60,477 bases of DNA. It comes from DAOTVX01 sp034436015 (GTDB lineage: Bacteria; Chloroflexota; Anaerolineae; Anaerolineales; Villigracilaceae). Positions 8,247-17,416 of this stretch are shown one piece after another. Below the pieces are notes generated by a model, which searched no databases, had not been told where the DNA came from, and was given only the letters and a program-made list of their open reading frames with translations. The position numbers and the translations under genes are program-made. The stretch's first letter is position 1. Each line of letters begins with the position of its first letter. The DNA lies in contig DAOTWG010000038.1 of assembly GCA_034436015.1 (NCBI GenBank), forward strand, positions 1-60,477. The letters run 5' to 3'.

Positions 8247-9209
8247 TTGTCCTCGACTCGCAACTTCTGGCAAGTCATCTTCCTTTCTCCCAACGAGCCA
8301 CGCCTGCGTGCTGGCTGGCGTCTCCTCTGCCAGACCATGCTCTGGCTCACACTAACAGTTTGCCTGGGAATTCCCCTTGCCTTCCTTTCCCCAAGCGCGT
8401 TCTTTGCCACCGAGGGAACGAGCAGGTTGCTCTCCGGTGTTGTCAACCTGCTCGCCGTCACGCTTTCCGTCATGATTGCAAGACGCTATCTAGACCGCCG
8501 CTCGTTCAGGAGCCTCGGACTACATCTAGAACGACGGGCAGGCCTCGATATTCTGGTCGGAATCTTCATTACTTTCCTGATGATGGGCTTGATTTATCTG
8601 GTCATGCACGCCTTGAATTGGGCGCATGTCGAGGGCTTTTCCTGGCAGGTAGATAGTAGCCGCACGACAGGAAACGCCGGTGGAACGCCTGTATTATCCG
8701 CGTCAACACTCGAGCAAGTCATCGGGAACACGTTGCTGTACTTTCTCCTCTTCGTCTTCGTGGGCTGGGGAGAGGAATTGCTCGGCCGAGGCTATCACTT
8801 ACAAACGCTGGCCGGCGGTACAAATCTGTTCTGGGGCGTCATACTCTCCTCCGCGATATTTGGCTTCCTCCACTTGGGCAACCCACATGCAACCTGGATG
8901 TCTATCCTGGGCATCTTTTGTGCTGGCCTGTTCCTGGCCTATGGCTATTTGCGGACAGGGCAATTGTGGCTGTCCATCGGGCTCCACATCGGCTGGAACT
9001 TCTTTGAAGGCGTAGTTTTCGGGTTTCCGGTCAGCGGCTTGGAGACTTATCGCTTGACGCAGACAGTAGTGCATGGCCCAGCATTGTGGACGGGTGGAGC
9101 ATTCGGCCCGGAAGCCGGCCTGATCGTCCTTCCGGCTATGGCTTTCGGCAGCATTCTGATTTATCTCTACACGCGCCGACGGCCCCAACCAAAGTTTCCT
9201 GTATCATGA
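8247..9209 (+). CDS. CPBP-family intramembrane metalloprotease
   Basis: The product has 320 residues with about eight hydrophobic segments. The CPBP (CAAX protease / Abi) motifs are present: EELLGR (EExxxR), FGFLH with the second metal-binding His, and HIGWNF. Family members cleave prenylated or other membrane substrates or serve in bacteriocin self-immunity; the substrate here is unknown. The TTG at 8247 is chosen because AGGAGAC lies six bases upstream and it follows the previous stop directly. The stop forms an ATGA with a downstream ATG at 9206. Confidence 0.88.
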   Translation: MSSTRNFWQVIFLSPNEPRLRAGWRLLCQTMLWLTLTVCLGIPLAFLSPSAFFATEGTSRLLSGVVNLLAVTLSVMIARRYLDRRSFRSLGLHLERRAGLDILVGIFITFLMMGLIYLVMHALNWAHVEGFSWQVDSSRTTGNAGGTPVLSASTLEQVIGNTLLYFLLFVFVGWGEELLGRGYHLQTLAGGTNLFWGVILSSAIFGFLHLGNPHATWMSILGIFCAGLFLAYGYLRTGQLWLSIGLHIGWNFFEGVVFGFPVSGLETYRLTQTVVHGPALWTGGAFGPEAGLIVLPAMAFGSILIYLYTRRRPQPKFPVS

Positions 9210-9303
9210 ACCCGCGATTCACCCAAGGACTGGCAACCTGCATCCTCGCGGCGCCCGATTCTATCGGCGTCAATAGCTCTTTTCTCTTTCGAGCTGTTTT
9301 GTC

Positions 9304-10347
9304 ATGGGATTTCTGGCAGCCTGTCAAACATTTCGCCCAAGTCCAGACGATCCCTCCAGATCATCTCCTATCGGACTTCCCGCTATGACTCCCACCACGC
9401 CGCCAAATATCTCTTCAATGAACGCCCGCCTCGGTCGCGGCATCAATCTTAGCGCGTTAGAGGCCCCCAACGAGGGTGAATGGGGCGTCATCCTGCAAGA
9501 GGAGTACTTCAAAAAGATTGCGGAGGCCGGCTTCATGTCCGTGCGCTTACCGGTGCGATTCTCGGCGCACGCCGACATGGAACCTCCCTATACCATCTCG
9601 CCGGCTTTCCTCGCGCGCGCGGATTGGGCAATGCAACAAGCCCTGGAAAACAACCTGGCCATCGTCATAGATATGCATCATTACCTCGAAATGATGAGCG
9701 AACCCGTCCGGCAAAAAGCGCGCTTCCTTGCTCTCTGGGAACAAATCGCCGAGCATTACCGGGATTATCCTCCCGAAGTGATGTTCGAGTTGCTTAACGA
9801 ACCAAACCAAAACCTCACGGCGTCTATCTGGAACGAGATCGTGGCCGAGACATTACCCATCATTCGCCAGATGAATCCAACAAGGCCAGTCATCATCGGA
9901 CCGGTCAACTGGAATGCGCACGATGCCCTGCCCTATCTCCATTTGCCCCAAGGTGATCCTTACATCATCGTGACTTTTCATTATTACCTCCCCTTCCCTT
10001 TCACGCATCAAGGAGCCGAGTGGGTAGAAGACAGTGACGCTTGGCTGGGAACGACATGGAACGGCAGCGTCGAAGAGCAGCAAGCCGTTCAAGCCGATTT
10101 CGCCGAGGTTGCAGCCTGGGCGCGCGAGGAAGGAAGGCCAATCTATCTGGGAGAATTCGGCGCCTATCAGAAGGCCGACATAGCCTCACGCCAACGATGG
10201 ACGAACTTCGTTGCCCGTCAAGCCGAGGCAAATGGCTTCTCGTGGAGTTATTGGGAATTCTGCGCCGACTTCGGAATATACGACCCAAATCACCGTACCT
10301 GGCGAAAAGATCTCTTGCGGGCGCTCTTGCCAAATAACGGAACGTAA
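9304..10347 (+). CDS. GH5 family glycoside hydrolase, possible lipoprotein; start uncertain
   Basis: The frame encodes up to 347 residues. GH5 (cellulase-like) landmarks are GRGINLSALE, the His pair of MHHYLE, FELLNEPN with the acid/base Glu, FHYYLPF, and IYLGEFGAY with the nucleophile Glu. Substrate cannot be told from sequence; beta-glucans or mannans are usual. The ATG at 9304 gives MGFLAACQ, a lipobox with too short a signal, while a coupled ATGA start at 9206 opens another frame reading MNPRFTQGLATCILAA. A frameshift between the two, or a start at 9385, is possible. Both GH5 and the chitinase suggest polysaccharide degradation. Confidence 0.85.
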   Translation: MGFLAACQTFRPSPDDPSRSSPIGLPAMTPTTPPNISSMNARLGRGINLSALEAPNEGEWGVILQEEYFKKIAEAGFMSVRLPVRFSAHADMEPPYTISPAFLARADWAMQQALENNLAIVIDMHHYLEMMSEPVRQKARFLALWEQIAEHYRDYPPEVMFELLNEPNQNLTASIWNEIVAETLPIIRQMNPTRPVIIGPVNWNAHDALPYLHLPQGDPYIIVTFHYYLPFPFTHQGAEWVEDSDAWLGTTWNGSVEEQQAVQADFAEVAAWAREEGRPIYLGEFGAYQKADIASRQRWTNFVARQAEANGFSWSYWEFCADFGIYDPNHRTWRKDLLRALLPNNGT

Positions 10348-10426
10348 AGCCACAGTAGCAACCAGTTGTTCTCGTTGCCAATATCAAGCAATTGTGGACA
10401 AATTGCCTCTTTAACCACCAAAAGTC

Positions 10427-10455
10427 TTGACAGCCCGTTGTAATTATGATATAAA
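10427..10455 (+). promoter_or_regulatory. Consensus sigma-A promoter of metY
   Basis: TTGACA (10427-10432), 17-bp spacer, TATAAA (10450-10455). The start of transcription is near 10462, about 36 bases before the riboswitch. Confidence 0.85.
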
Positions 10456-10497
10456 GCGGCTCAACTCGCAGCAAATTAACAACACCATATCGCAACA

Positions 10498-10627
10498 CTC
10501 TTATCCAGAGAGGCGGAGGGACCGGCCCTGTGAAGCCTCGGCAACCATCCTGTTTCCGAAAGGAACGGTGCCAATTCCGGCAGAAGGACGATCCGAGCAG
10601 GATTGTCTTCATTCTGGAAGATGAGAG
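10498..10627 (+). promoter_or_regulatory. SAM-I (S-box) riboswitch
   Basis: The core matches the S-box pattern: TTATCCAGAGAGGCGGAGGG, then CCCTGTGAAGCCTCGGCAACC and GGTGCCAATTCC. P1 is formed by 10498-10505 and 10620-10627 (CTCTTATC with GATGAGAG, one G-U pair). SAM binding stabilises P1 and frees the terminator at 10649-10673; without SAM, GAGAGG of the P1 3' strand can pair with CCTCTT of the terminator. It controls metY and probably metA downstream. Confidence 0.95.
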
Positions 10628-10648
10628 GCCGCTTGCATTTTAAGCCCA

Positions 10649-10673
10649 CCTCTTCTTTCAGAAGAGGTTTTTT
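10649..10673 (+). terminator. Riboswitch-controlled intrinsic terminator
   Basis: CCTCTTC (10649-10655), loop TTTCA, GAAGAGG (10661-10667), then six T residues. It is the expression platform of the SAM-I riboswitch. Confidence 0.92.
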
Positions 10674-10827
10674 GTTACCAAGGCCTCCTCTGGGTAAGCC
10701 AACCGGAGGAGCTCGTCGTTTTAAACGCAAGCGTTTTTCCTGTTGAAACCGCAGTAGTCATCTCGCCGTTGAGGGCGCGCGACTCGGCGGCAGAGAAATT
10801 TACCATACCATCAAGGAGAGTCACGTC

Positions 10828-12132
10828 ATGAGTTCCCAGACCGTACCACGAAAGTTCGGGTTTTCTACCCGCCAACTACACGCCGGTTATGCTCCTGATC
10901 CAACAACGGGTAGCCGCGCCGTGCCAATCTACCAGACCACCAGTTACCAGTTCCGTGACACGGAACACGCCGCGAATTTGTTCGCCCTCAAGGAACTGGG
11001 GAATATCTATACACGCATCATGAATCCCACGACAGATGTATTAGAAAAGCGTGTCGCCGATTTGGAGGGCGGCGTGGGAGCGCTGGCAGCGAGTTCCGGC
11101 CATGCCGCGCAAACGATGGCTATTATCACACTTTGCGCGGCCGGCGACCACATCGTCAGCAGCAGCCGGCTCTACGGCGGCACGTACAATCAATTCAACT
11201 ACACTTTCCGTCGTCTGGGCATCGAGGTTACCTTTGTAGACCCAAGCGACCCGCAAAACTTCGCACGCGCGATCCGTCCGAACACCAAAATCCTCTACGG
11301 CGAAACGCTCGGCAACCCGGATATTTTCGTTTTCCCCTTCGAGGAAGTCGCTGAGATCGCGCGCAAACATCGTATTCCGCTCATGATAGACAACACCTTT
11401 GCCACGCCTTACCTGTGCCGTCCCTTCGAGTGGGGTGCGAATATCGTCGTTCACTCTACCACAAAATTCCTCGGCGGCCATGGCACCAGCATCGGCGGCG
11501 TCATCGTAGACGGCGGCAATTTCGATTGGCGCAGCGGACGGTTCGACAACTTCACCACACCCGATCCCTCCTACCATGGCCTGGTGTATGCCGATTTAGA
11601 ACAGGCCGGCCTGCCTCCATTCATTACGAAAGCTCGGGTACAGATTCTGCGCGATATAGGCGCCTGCCAGGCCCCCTTTAACGCTTGGCAGACTCTACAG
11701 GGAATCGAGACGCTCAGCCTGCGCATGGAACAGCATGTCCAGAACACCCAAGCCGTCGCGGAGTTCCTTGAAAAGCATCCAAATGTCAACTGGGTGCAAT
11801 ACCCCGGCCTGAAGAGTCATCCTCATTACCAGAGAGCCAAAAAGTACCTACCGAAAGGCCCAGGAGCGATTCTTGGCTTTGGCATCAAGGGCGGTCTGGA
11901 AGCCGGACGACGCTTCATTGACAATTTGCAGCTCTTCAGCCATCTCGCCAACGTAGGCGACGCCAAAAGCCTGGCCATCCATCCCGCTACCACTACACAC
12001 AGCCAGCTTTCGCCAGAAGAGCAACTCAGCGCCGGCGTCACTCCAGACTTTGTCCGCCTAAGTATTGGCCTCGAAGACATCGAGGATATTCTTTGGGACC
12101 TCGATCAGGCCCTGCAGAAAAGCGCCATATAA
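10828..12132 (+). CDS. metY: O-acetylhomoserine aminocarboxypropyltransferase (sulfhydrylase)
   Basis: The 434-residue product belongs to the Cys/Met metabolism PLP enzyme family, O-acetylhomoserine sulfhydrylase branch. Recognisable parts are the FSTRQLHAGY start, the YQTTSY and YTRIMNPT segments and HSTTKFLGGHG with the PLP lysine near residue 213. It makes homocysteine from O-acetylhomoserine and sulfide. A good ribosome site (AAGGAGAG) precedes the ATG. The SAM riboswitch upstream and metA downstream place it firmly in methionine synthesis by direct sulfhydrylation. Confidence 0.95.
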   Translation: MSSQTVPRKFGFSTRQLHAGYAPDPTTGSRAVPIYQTTSYQFRDTEHAANLFALKELGNIYTRIMNPTTDVLEKRVADLEGGVGALAASSGHAAQTMAIITLCAAGDHIVSSSRLYGGTYNQFNYTFRRLGIEVTFVDPSDPQNFARAIRPNTKILYGETLGNPDIFVFPFEEVAEIARKHRIPLMIDNTFATPYLCRPFEWGANIVVHSTTKFLGGHGTSIGGVIVDGGNFDWRSGRFDNFTTPDPSYHGLVYADLEQAGLPPFITKARVQILRDIGACQAPFNAWQTLQGIETLSLRMEQHVQNTQAVAEFLEKHPNVNWVQYPGLKSHPHYQRAKKYLPKGPGAILGFGIKGGLEAGRRFIDNLQLFSHLANVGDAKSLAIHPATTTHSQLSPEEQLSAGVTPDFVRLSIGLEDIEDILWDLDQALQKSAI

Positions 12133-12231
12133 GCATACTCCTATCGTTACGGGACAGCGCGCCTGCTGCCTCCAACAACGATACCTCTTCTCCCCTCTCA
12201 TACTCCACTCGCCATTCATCAGGAGACTCGA

Positions 12232-13173
12232 ATGCCAGTCAATATCCCCGAAACTCTGCCGGCACGCGCCATCCTCGAAAGCGAAAATATTTTTGTCATG
12301 GGCGAAACGCGCGCCAAGCATCAGGATATTCGTCCGCTTCGCATCGCTATCTTGAACCTGATGCCGACCAAGATTCAAACCGAGACCCAGTTGTTGCGCT
12401 TGCTTAGCAACACCCCGTTACAAGTAGAAGTTACCTTGCTCTACACGGTCACGCATAAGTCCAAGAACACGCCGGCCGAACACTTGTTGCACCACTACCG
12501 CTCTTTCGCGCAGGTGAGGCGGCAAAAATTTGACGGGCTGATCGTCACCGGCGCCCCGGTCGAACACCTGCCCTTTGAGGAAGTAGACTACTGGCCCGAA
12601 TTACAGGCTATCATGGATTGGTCGGAGACAAATGTCTTTTCTACGTTCTACATTTGCTGGGGCGCGCAGGCAGGGCTATACCACCGCTACGGCATTCCCA
12701 AATATCCCCTGCCGCGTAAGATGTTCGGCGTCTTTCCGCATCGCGTCCTTGATCCGCGCCATAAACTTCTGCGCGGCTTCGACGACATCTTTCTCGCCCC
12801 CCACTCGCGACACACAGAAATCCGCCGCACAGACATTGAACGCGTGTCAGAACTGCAAATCCTGGCCGAATCGGACGAGGCCGGCGTATACATTGTGGTT
12901 TCCCGCGATGGCCGGCGCGTGTATGTCACCGGACATTCGGAGTACGATCCGCTCACCCTGAAAAGTGAGTATGACCGCGACGTCGGCAAAGGGTTGCCAA
13001 TCCATATCCCCATTAATTACTATCCAGATGACGATCCCAGCAAAACACCCGTCGTTCGCTGGCGCAGTCACGCGCACTTGTTATTCGCCAACTGGTTAAA
13101 CTATTTTGTGTATCAGGTGACCCCCTACGACTGGCGCGCCATTCCTCAACCAGGAACGCCAAGCGACTTCTGA
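12232..13173 (+). CDS. metAA: Homoserine O-acetyltransferase (MetA family)
   Basis: The 313-residue product is a MetA-family acyltransferase. The catalytic Cys is residue 142 in FYICWGAQAG, with later His and Glu residues (RHTE). Residue 111 in GAPVEHLPFEEV is Glu, which in characterised MetA proteins selects acetyl-CoA, whereas Gly gives succinyl-CoA. So despite its frequent naming as a succinyltransferase it should make O-acetylhomoserine, the substrate of the MetY encoded just upstream. The 99-base gap after metY has no terminator, so both genes are probably under the riboswitch. Confidence 0.93.
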   Translation: MPVNIPETLPARAILESENIFVMGETRAKHQDIRPLRIAILNLMPTKIQTETQLLRLLSNTPLQVEVTLLYTVTHKSKNTPAEHLLHHYRSFAQVRRQKFDGLIVTGAPVEHLPFEEVDYWPELQAIMDWSETNVFSTFYICWGAQAGLYHRYGIPKYPLPRKMFGVFPHRVLDPRHKLLRGFDDIFLAPHSRHTEIRRTDIERVSELQILAESDEAGVYIVVSRDGRRVYVTGHSEYDPLTLKSEYDRDVGKGLPIHIPINYYPDDDPSKTPVVRWRSHAHLLFANWLNYFVYQVTPYDWRAIPQPGTPSDF

Positions 13174-13212
13174 GCATTGTGACGCCGCCATGAACTGGAG
13201 GACGATCGTCTT

Positions 13213-14397
13213 TCATTTACTGCGCAGACGTTGCGTCAGTTTGAGGATTGAGCGAGAGGCCTGTTGAAAAGAAAGCACGGCCGAGTCGGTCGGAAATTTA
13301 GTAATGAACGGCTCGTGACGATTGTTCGCTAACGTCATATTACCGCTAAGATAAGGGATCGTCACCCCGATCTCGCAACCCAGCTCTTGATCGATCTCCG
13401 CTTTGGTCATTCCCTCCAGACCAACGGCGCGATTGAGGATTGGATAGAGTCGCTCAGCCTCCACTCCCTGCGCGCGCAAGTAATCCCAGACGATTTTGGT
13501 CAGATGGACGGTGCTGAAATCTGGGCCGAGCACCAGCGCAATCACATCTGCCCGCCGAAGAATAGGAATGCTGATACGCGAGAGAGAACGGCCTAAATCT
13601 ACAAAGACAACATCGTAGACATCTTGAATCGCGCTAATGATTTCCGGGATACGACCAACTTGCAGTTGATTGGCGCTTTCCGGGTCGGGAGAACCAGGCA
13701 AGAGGCGAAAATGCCAGGCCGATTGATGAGGCAGATTTTCCTGGAAATAGAGAGGCGTAGTGTACTCTGCGCTCATCGCCGCTACTTTGACAATGTCAAA
13801 CGGCTCTGTTGCGGTATAGCCAACGATCTGTGCGATGGACCCGATGGGAAGCACGAGATCCACAACGGCGACTCTTCGCTCCGGCTTGGCTTCTCCCCTT
13901 TCTTCGTCCTCCTTGCACGTTGCCGTACACATTGCCAGATTGGCGCACAGAGAAGACGTCCCCGTTCCTCCCTTGGCGCTAAGAAAGACAACCAGCATTC
14001 CCCCCTTCTTGTGAATAGAAGCGCGGCCGACCAAGTGCGGAATCATCTCCATCAATTTTGCCACAGCCTCGCTCGATTTCAGGATGTACTCGTTACAACC
14101 GGCAGCGAGCAGGGCGTTCATTTCACCCGGCCGCGCCGCGCTACTAAATGCAATACATGGCACATTTGCCGTGCGGCGATCTTGGCGCAGGCGCGCCACC
14201 AGACCAACCGCCGGCGCATCCGGCAAGGACGGATCCAGAATAATCAACTGCGGCAAATGCTGCCAGGCCAGCACTAACCCCTCTTTACCCAGCGAGGCGG
14301 TCAGCACGTTATAACGCGCTTTTTTCAGGAGAGTTGCCAGATAATTTCGGCTTGCTGCGTCCGGGTCAATTACCAGAATCGTAGGAGTTCCGTTCAT
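13213..14397 (-). CDS. Receiver domain fused to CpaE/MinD-like ATPase
   Basis: The product has 394 residues. Residues 1-120 form a response-regulator receiver (VIDPDA acidic site; probable phosphoacceptor Asp55 in IILDPS). Residues 132-390 form a ParA/MinD-type ATPase with a deviant Walker A SAKGGTGTSS and a VAVVDLVL segment. This is the layout of CpaE/TadZ proteins that position pilus-assembly machines, but no tad/cpa genes are nearby. It is last in a minus-strand operon after an OmpR regulator and two kinases, with a three-base gap. It ends 39 bases from metA, convergent. Confidence 0.85.
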   Translation of the reverse strand: MNGTPTILVIDPDAASRNYLATLLKKARYNVLTASLGKEGLVLAWQHLPQLIILDPSLPDAPAVGLVARLRQDRRTANVPCIAFSSAARPGEMNALLAAGCNEYILKSSEAVAKLMEMIPHLVGRASIHKKGGMLVVFLSAKGGTGTSSLCANLAMCTATCKEDEERGEAKPERRVAVVDLVLPIGSIAQIVGYTATEPFDIVKVAAMSAEYTTPLYFQENLPHQSAWHFRLLPGSPDPESANQLQVGRIPEIISAIQDVYDVVFVDLGRSLSRISIPILRRADVIALVLGPDFSTVHLTKIVWDYLRAQGVEAERLYPILNRAVGLEGMTKAEIDQELGCEIGVTIPYLSGNMTLANNRHEPFITKFPTDSAVLSFQQASRSILKLTQRLRSK

Positions 14398-14400
14398 GGG

Positions 14401-15120
14401 CTACTCTTCCAGAGGCGGCATGAAATATCCCAGGCCGGGGCGGGTCGCAATGTGGCGTGGATCATGAGGGTCATCTTCTATTTTCTGGCGCAAACGCGCA
14501 ATGGTGACCCAAAGAATTTCTTTGTCCGAACGGTACTCCGGCCCCCAGACGCTTGTCAGCAAATCCTCCGCGCTCAGAATGCGACCCACATTGTGGGTAA
14601 ACTGAAGTAAAAGGCGATACTCTGTAGCAGAAAGATAGACCGGCTGATGATCACGATAGACCTCTGCGCGCGCATAATCAACCTTTAAGTTACCGTGAAC
14701 AAATATACTTTCATATCTACCCGGTCGTGTCTGTGCGCGCCGCAAGACCGCTCGCACTCGGGCCAGCAATTCCATCACAGAGAACGGCTTGACAAGGTAG
14801 TCGTCTGCCCCCACATCCAGGCCACGCACACGATCGCGTTCCTCTCCTCTGGCTGTCAACATAATAATCGGCACACCGGAGAACTGGCGAATACGCTGAC
14901 AGACCGAGAAACCATCTAGGCGAGGCAATAAGATATCCAGCAATATCAAATCCACCGATTGCATCGAGAATGCTTCCAATGCCTCTACTCCATCTCGCGC
15001 CGTAATGACCTCATAACCTTCGAGGCGCAAATTGGCCTCCAGTAAACGAAGGTAACGCGGCTCGTCATCCACAATCAGAATACGCGGAACAGAGTGCTCA
15101 ACCCGTCCTTCGACGTCCAT
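14401..15120 (-). CDS. OmpR/PhoB-family response regulator
   Basis: The 239-residue product has a receiver (residues 14-125; IVDDEPR acidic pair, phosphoacceptor Asp62 in LLDILLPRLDG, Lys in LVKPFS) and a winged-helix DNA-binding domain (LSATEYRLLLQF, VWGPEY, VTIARLRQKIEDDP). The ATG at 15120 is fixed by AGGAGGT five bases upstream. The likely partner is one of the two kinases encoded directly upstream. Confidence 0.92.
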   Translation of the reverse strand: MDVEGRVEHSVPRILIVDDEPRYLRLLEANLRLEGYEVITARDGVEALEAFSMQSVDLILLDILLPRLDGFSVCQRIRQFSGVPIIMLTARGEERDRVRGLDVGADDYLVKPFSVMELLARVRAVLRRAQTRPGRYESIFVHGNLKVDYARAEVYRDHQPVYLSATEYRLLLQFTHNVGRILSAEDLLTSVWGPEYRSDKEILWVTIARLRQKIEDDPHDPRHIATRPGLGYFMPPLEE

Positions 15121-15145
15121 AGCACCTCCTGGAGAGGGTGGCCGG

Positions 15146-16339
15146 TTACGCGAGCTGCCGAGCAGGGAACTTGGCAGGCAAATCAATCCGGAACGCCGTA
15201 CCTTTGCCGGGACTGGTCTCTACGGAAATCTGACCGCCATGCGCACGCACAATTTCTCGGCAGATAAACAATCCTAAGCCTGTGCCCCGTGCAGCCGACT
15301 CGCCCGGCACACGGTAGAAGCGCTCGAAGAGAAAAGGCAAATGCTGGGGTGAAATCCCAGGCCCTTCATCCGCAAAGATAATCGTTTGACGATCAGGGAA
15401 AACTTGCAGGATAACCTTCACCGGCGAGCCAGGAGCATGTTTCAACGCGTTGTCAAACAGATTTTCCAAGACCTGACCAAGTCGCACAGAATCCGCCTGA
15501 ATCGGCGGCGCCTCCGCCAGATCCAGGGTGATACGCAGCGCGGGGACCCGCGTTTGCATACGCAGTGCCACGTCGCGGATCAGAGCCTCCAAGCGCACCG
15601 GTTGAAAGTCCATTGGCAACATGCCTTGTTGTAAGCGGGCAGAATCCAGTAGACGATCGAGGATACGCACTAGCCGGTCTGCTTCCTCATCAACAATCAT
15701 CAGGAACTCACGCTGAGTATCTTCATCCCACTGAGCATCGGCACGCAAGAGCGAGGTGGTGTAGCCCTTGATAAACCCCAACGGTGTGTGAATATCGTGC
15801 GAAATCGCTGCTAGAAAATCATCCTGCAACTGCGCACGATGGCGCGCTGTCTCCAATTGCGCCAGCGTCTCCATAAGAACATGTCGGTCAAGAATATGCG
15901 CTACCTCTACTGCCGCCAGCGAAGCCAGGTGAATCTGCTCTTCCACATACGGCGGCCCGCCAAAACGAACAAAAACTAGCGCTCCCTGCCCCTGTGCCAA
16001 TCGCAACGGTAAACCCAGCAAGTGGGGATTCGCCAGACGATTCTCGCTAGATGGCGAAGGAGGCGCCAGGTGAAGGATTCGCTGTTCGCTCAAGACAACA
16101 TTGGCGATACTTTCGCCCCAGGACGCTTCCGCTTCCGCGCCCCGCCCTCGACCCAGAGCGCGAGCGTAAATCGCCTCCGGCAAGTTGCTTTCCGCTTCCG
16201 CCTTGTAAATGACCACGTTATCAAAAACAAAACGCTGGCGCAGAGCACTAAACAGCGTATCCAGGCTTTTCTTCCAATCTGCGCCGCCATCCAGAGCGCG
16301 AAGGAGTGCAACGAAAAAATCAGACCAAGTATCGCCCAT
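15146..16339 (-). CDS. Sensor histidine kinase, GAF-like N-terminus
   Basis: The 397-residue product has no membrane segment. Residues 1-155 look like a GAF-type sensor, followed by a HisKA domain with the phospho-His near residue 181 (AAISHDIHTP) and a HATPase domain with FDNALKHA (N box), FADEGPGI, FLFERFYR and GTGLGLFI. The start ATG at 16339 has AGGAGG nine bases upstream; a TTG three codons earlier is too close to that site. It is 25 bases upstream of the OmpR regulator, so the pair probably forms a cytoplasmic two-component system. Confidence 0.9.
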   Translation of the reverse strand: MGDTWSDFFVALLRALDGGADWKKSLDTLFSALRQRFVFDNVVIYKAEAESNLPEAIYARALGRGRGAEAEASWGESIANVVLSEQRILHLAPPSPSSENRLANPHLLGLPLRLAQGQGALVFVRFGGPPYVEEQIHLASLAAVEVAHILDRHVLMETLAQLETARHRAQLQDDFLAAISHDIHTPLGFIKGYTTSLLRADAQWDEDTQREFLMIVDEEADRLVRILDRLLDSARLQQGMLPMDFQPVRLEALIRDVALRMQTRVPALRITLDLAEAPPIQADSVRLGQVLENLFDNALKHAPGSPVKVILQVFPDRQTIIFADEGPGISPQHLPFLFERFYRVPGESAARGTGLGLFICREIVRAHGGQISVETSPGKGTAFRIDLPAKFPARQLA

Positions 16340-16362
16340 GCAAGGCAACCTCCTGTTGCCGA

Positions 16363-17415
16363 CTATAAATACATTTCCTGTCGACGCAGTGCTTCCTCCG
16401 GTTTCTCCGCTTCGACCAGCGGAAAGCGGAATGTTGATCCCTTGCCAGGTTCGGACTCGACCTCGATCATCGAACCATGCGCGTTCAAGATCTCCTTGAC
16501 CAACGCTAATCCAAGCCCGGCGCCTCCGTAACGGCGAGTCGGGGAACTATCCAGCTGATGGAAAGGCTCAAAGATCTCTCCAATACGGTCGGGGGAAATG
16601 CCAATTCCGGTATCCCTGATCTCCACTATCACCAAACCGCCGCTTTCTGGTCGAATCGCCAACGTCACCTGGCCATCGGCCGGCGTAAATTTGATAGCAT
16701 TGTCTACCAGCTGCAGAATGGCCCATGTGATCTTCTCCTCATCCGCAAGAACGGGCGGCACATCGGGCGGAACCTCCACGTTGACTTTGACTTGACGATC
16801 CGCCGCCTTCGAGCGGGTATAGTCCACCACATCGGCTACCACGTAATTCAAATAGACAGGCGCAAGTTTCAGGGTCATCTCGCCGCGCGCAGCAAGCGAG
16901 AACAGGATGAGGCTCTCAATGAGACCTTCCAGGCGAGCCGCGGCGCGTTGACTAACTTGCGCGGCCTTTTTCTGCTCCTCATTAAGCGGTCCCAGCGCCT
17001 CGCTCACCAGCAATTCAAGATACCCCTTAATATGCGTCATCGGGGTGCGCAATTCATGCGAAATGTTGGCAATAAAATTTGCCTTTAATTGATTGAGTTC
17101 TGTCAATTTGCGCAGCGCCTCTTGTAATTCGACCGTACGCTCCTGCACACGCCTTTCCAGATAACGGTTCGCTTCCTCCAACGCAGAACGCAGTTGAATA
17201 ATCTGCTCCGTAATCGCCTGATCGATATCGGCGCGCGTCAACAGGCCAAGTTCTACCAATGCATCCCCCAACAAACAGGGCTGGTTTTCCTTATGACAGG
17301 CTTTCTGATATTCAAGCGCACGACGCAAATCCATCTCACTAATGCGACCTTGAGCGACCAAGTATTCCCCCAAGCGCGGCACCAGCATCTCCGGTTTGAG
17401 CAATTGAGCAGCCAT
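16363..17415 (-). CDS. Histidine kinase with MshEN-like N-terminal domain
   Basis: The 350-residue product begins with a domain resembling the N-terminal MshEN/GspE-N fold (LGEYLVAQGRISEMDLRRAL and LGDALVELGLLTRADIDQAI, two related helical motifs at about 16-35 and 49-68). In GspE/MshE ATPases this fold binds c-di-GMP. A coiled coil (70-105), a HisKA domain with His120 in NISHELRTP, and a HATPase domain (VDNAIKFT, IRDTGIGI, GGAGLGLAL) follow. GAGAGGT precedes the ATG at 17415. It begins two bases after the amidohydrolase stop. Confidence 0.88.
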   Translation of the reverse strand: MAAQLLKPEMLVPRLGEYLVAQGRISEMDLRRALEYQKACHKENQPCLLGDALVELGLLTRADIDQAITEQIIQLRSALEEANRYLERRVQERTVELQEALRKLTELNQLKANFIANISHELRTPMTHIKGYLELLVSEALGPLNEEQKKAAQVSQRAAARLEGLIESLILFSLAARGEMTLKLAPVYLNYVVADVVDYTRSKAADRQVKVNVEVPPDVPPVLADEEKITWAILQLVDNAIKFTPADGQVTLAIRPESGGLVIVEIRDTGIGISPDRIGEIFEPFHQLDSSPTRRYGGAGLGLALVKEILNAHGSMIEVESEPGKGSTFRFPLVEAEKPEEALRRQEMYL

Positions 17416-17416
17416 A

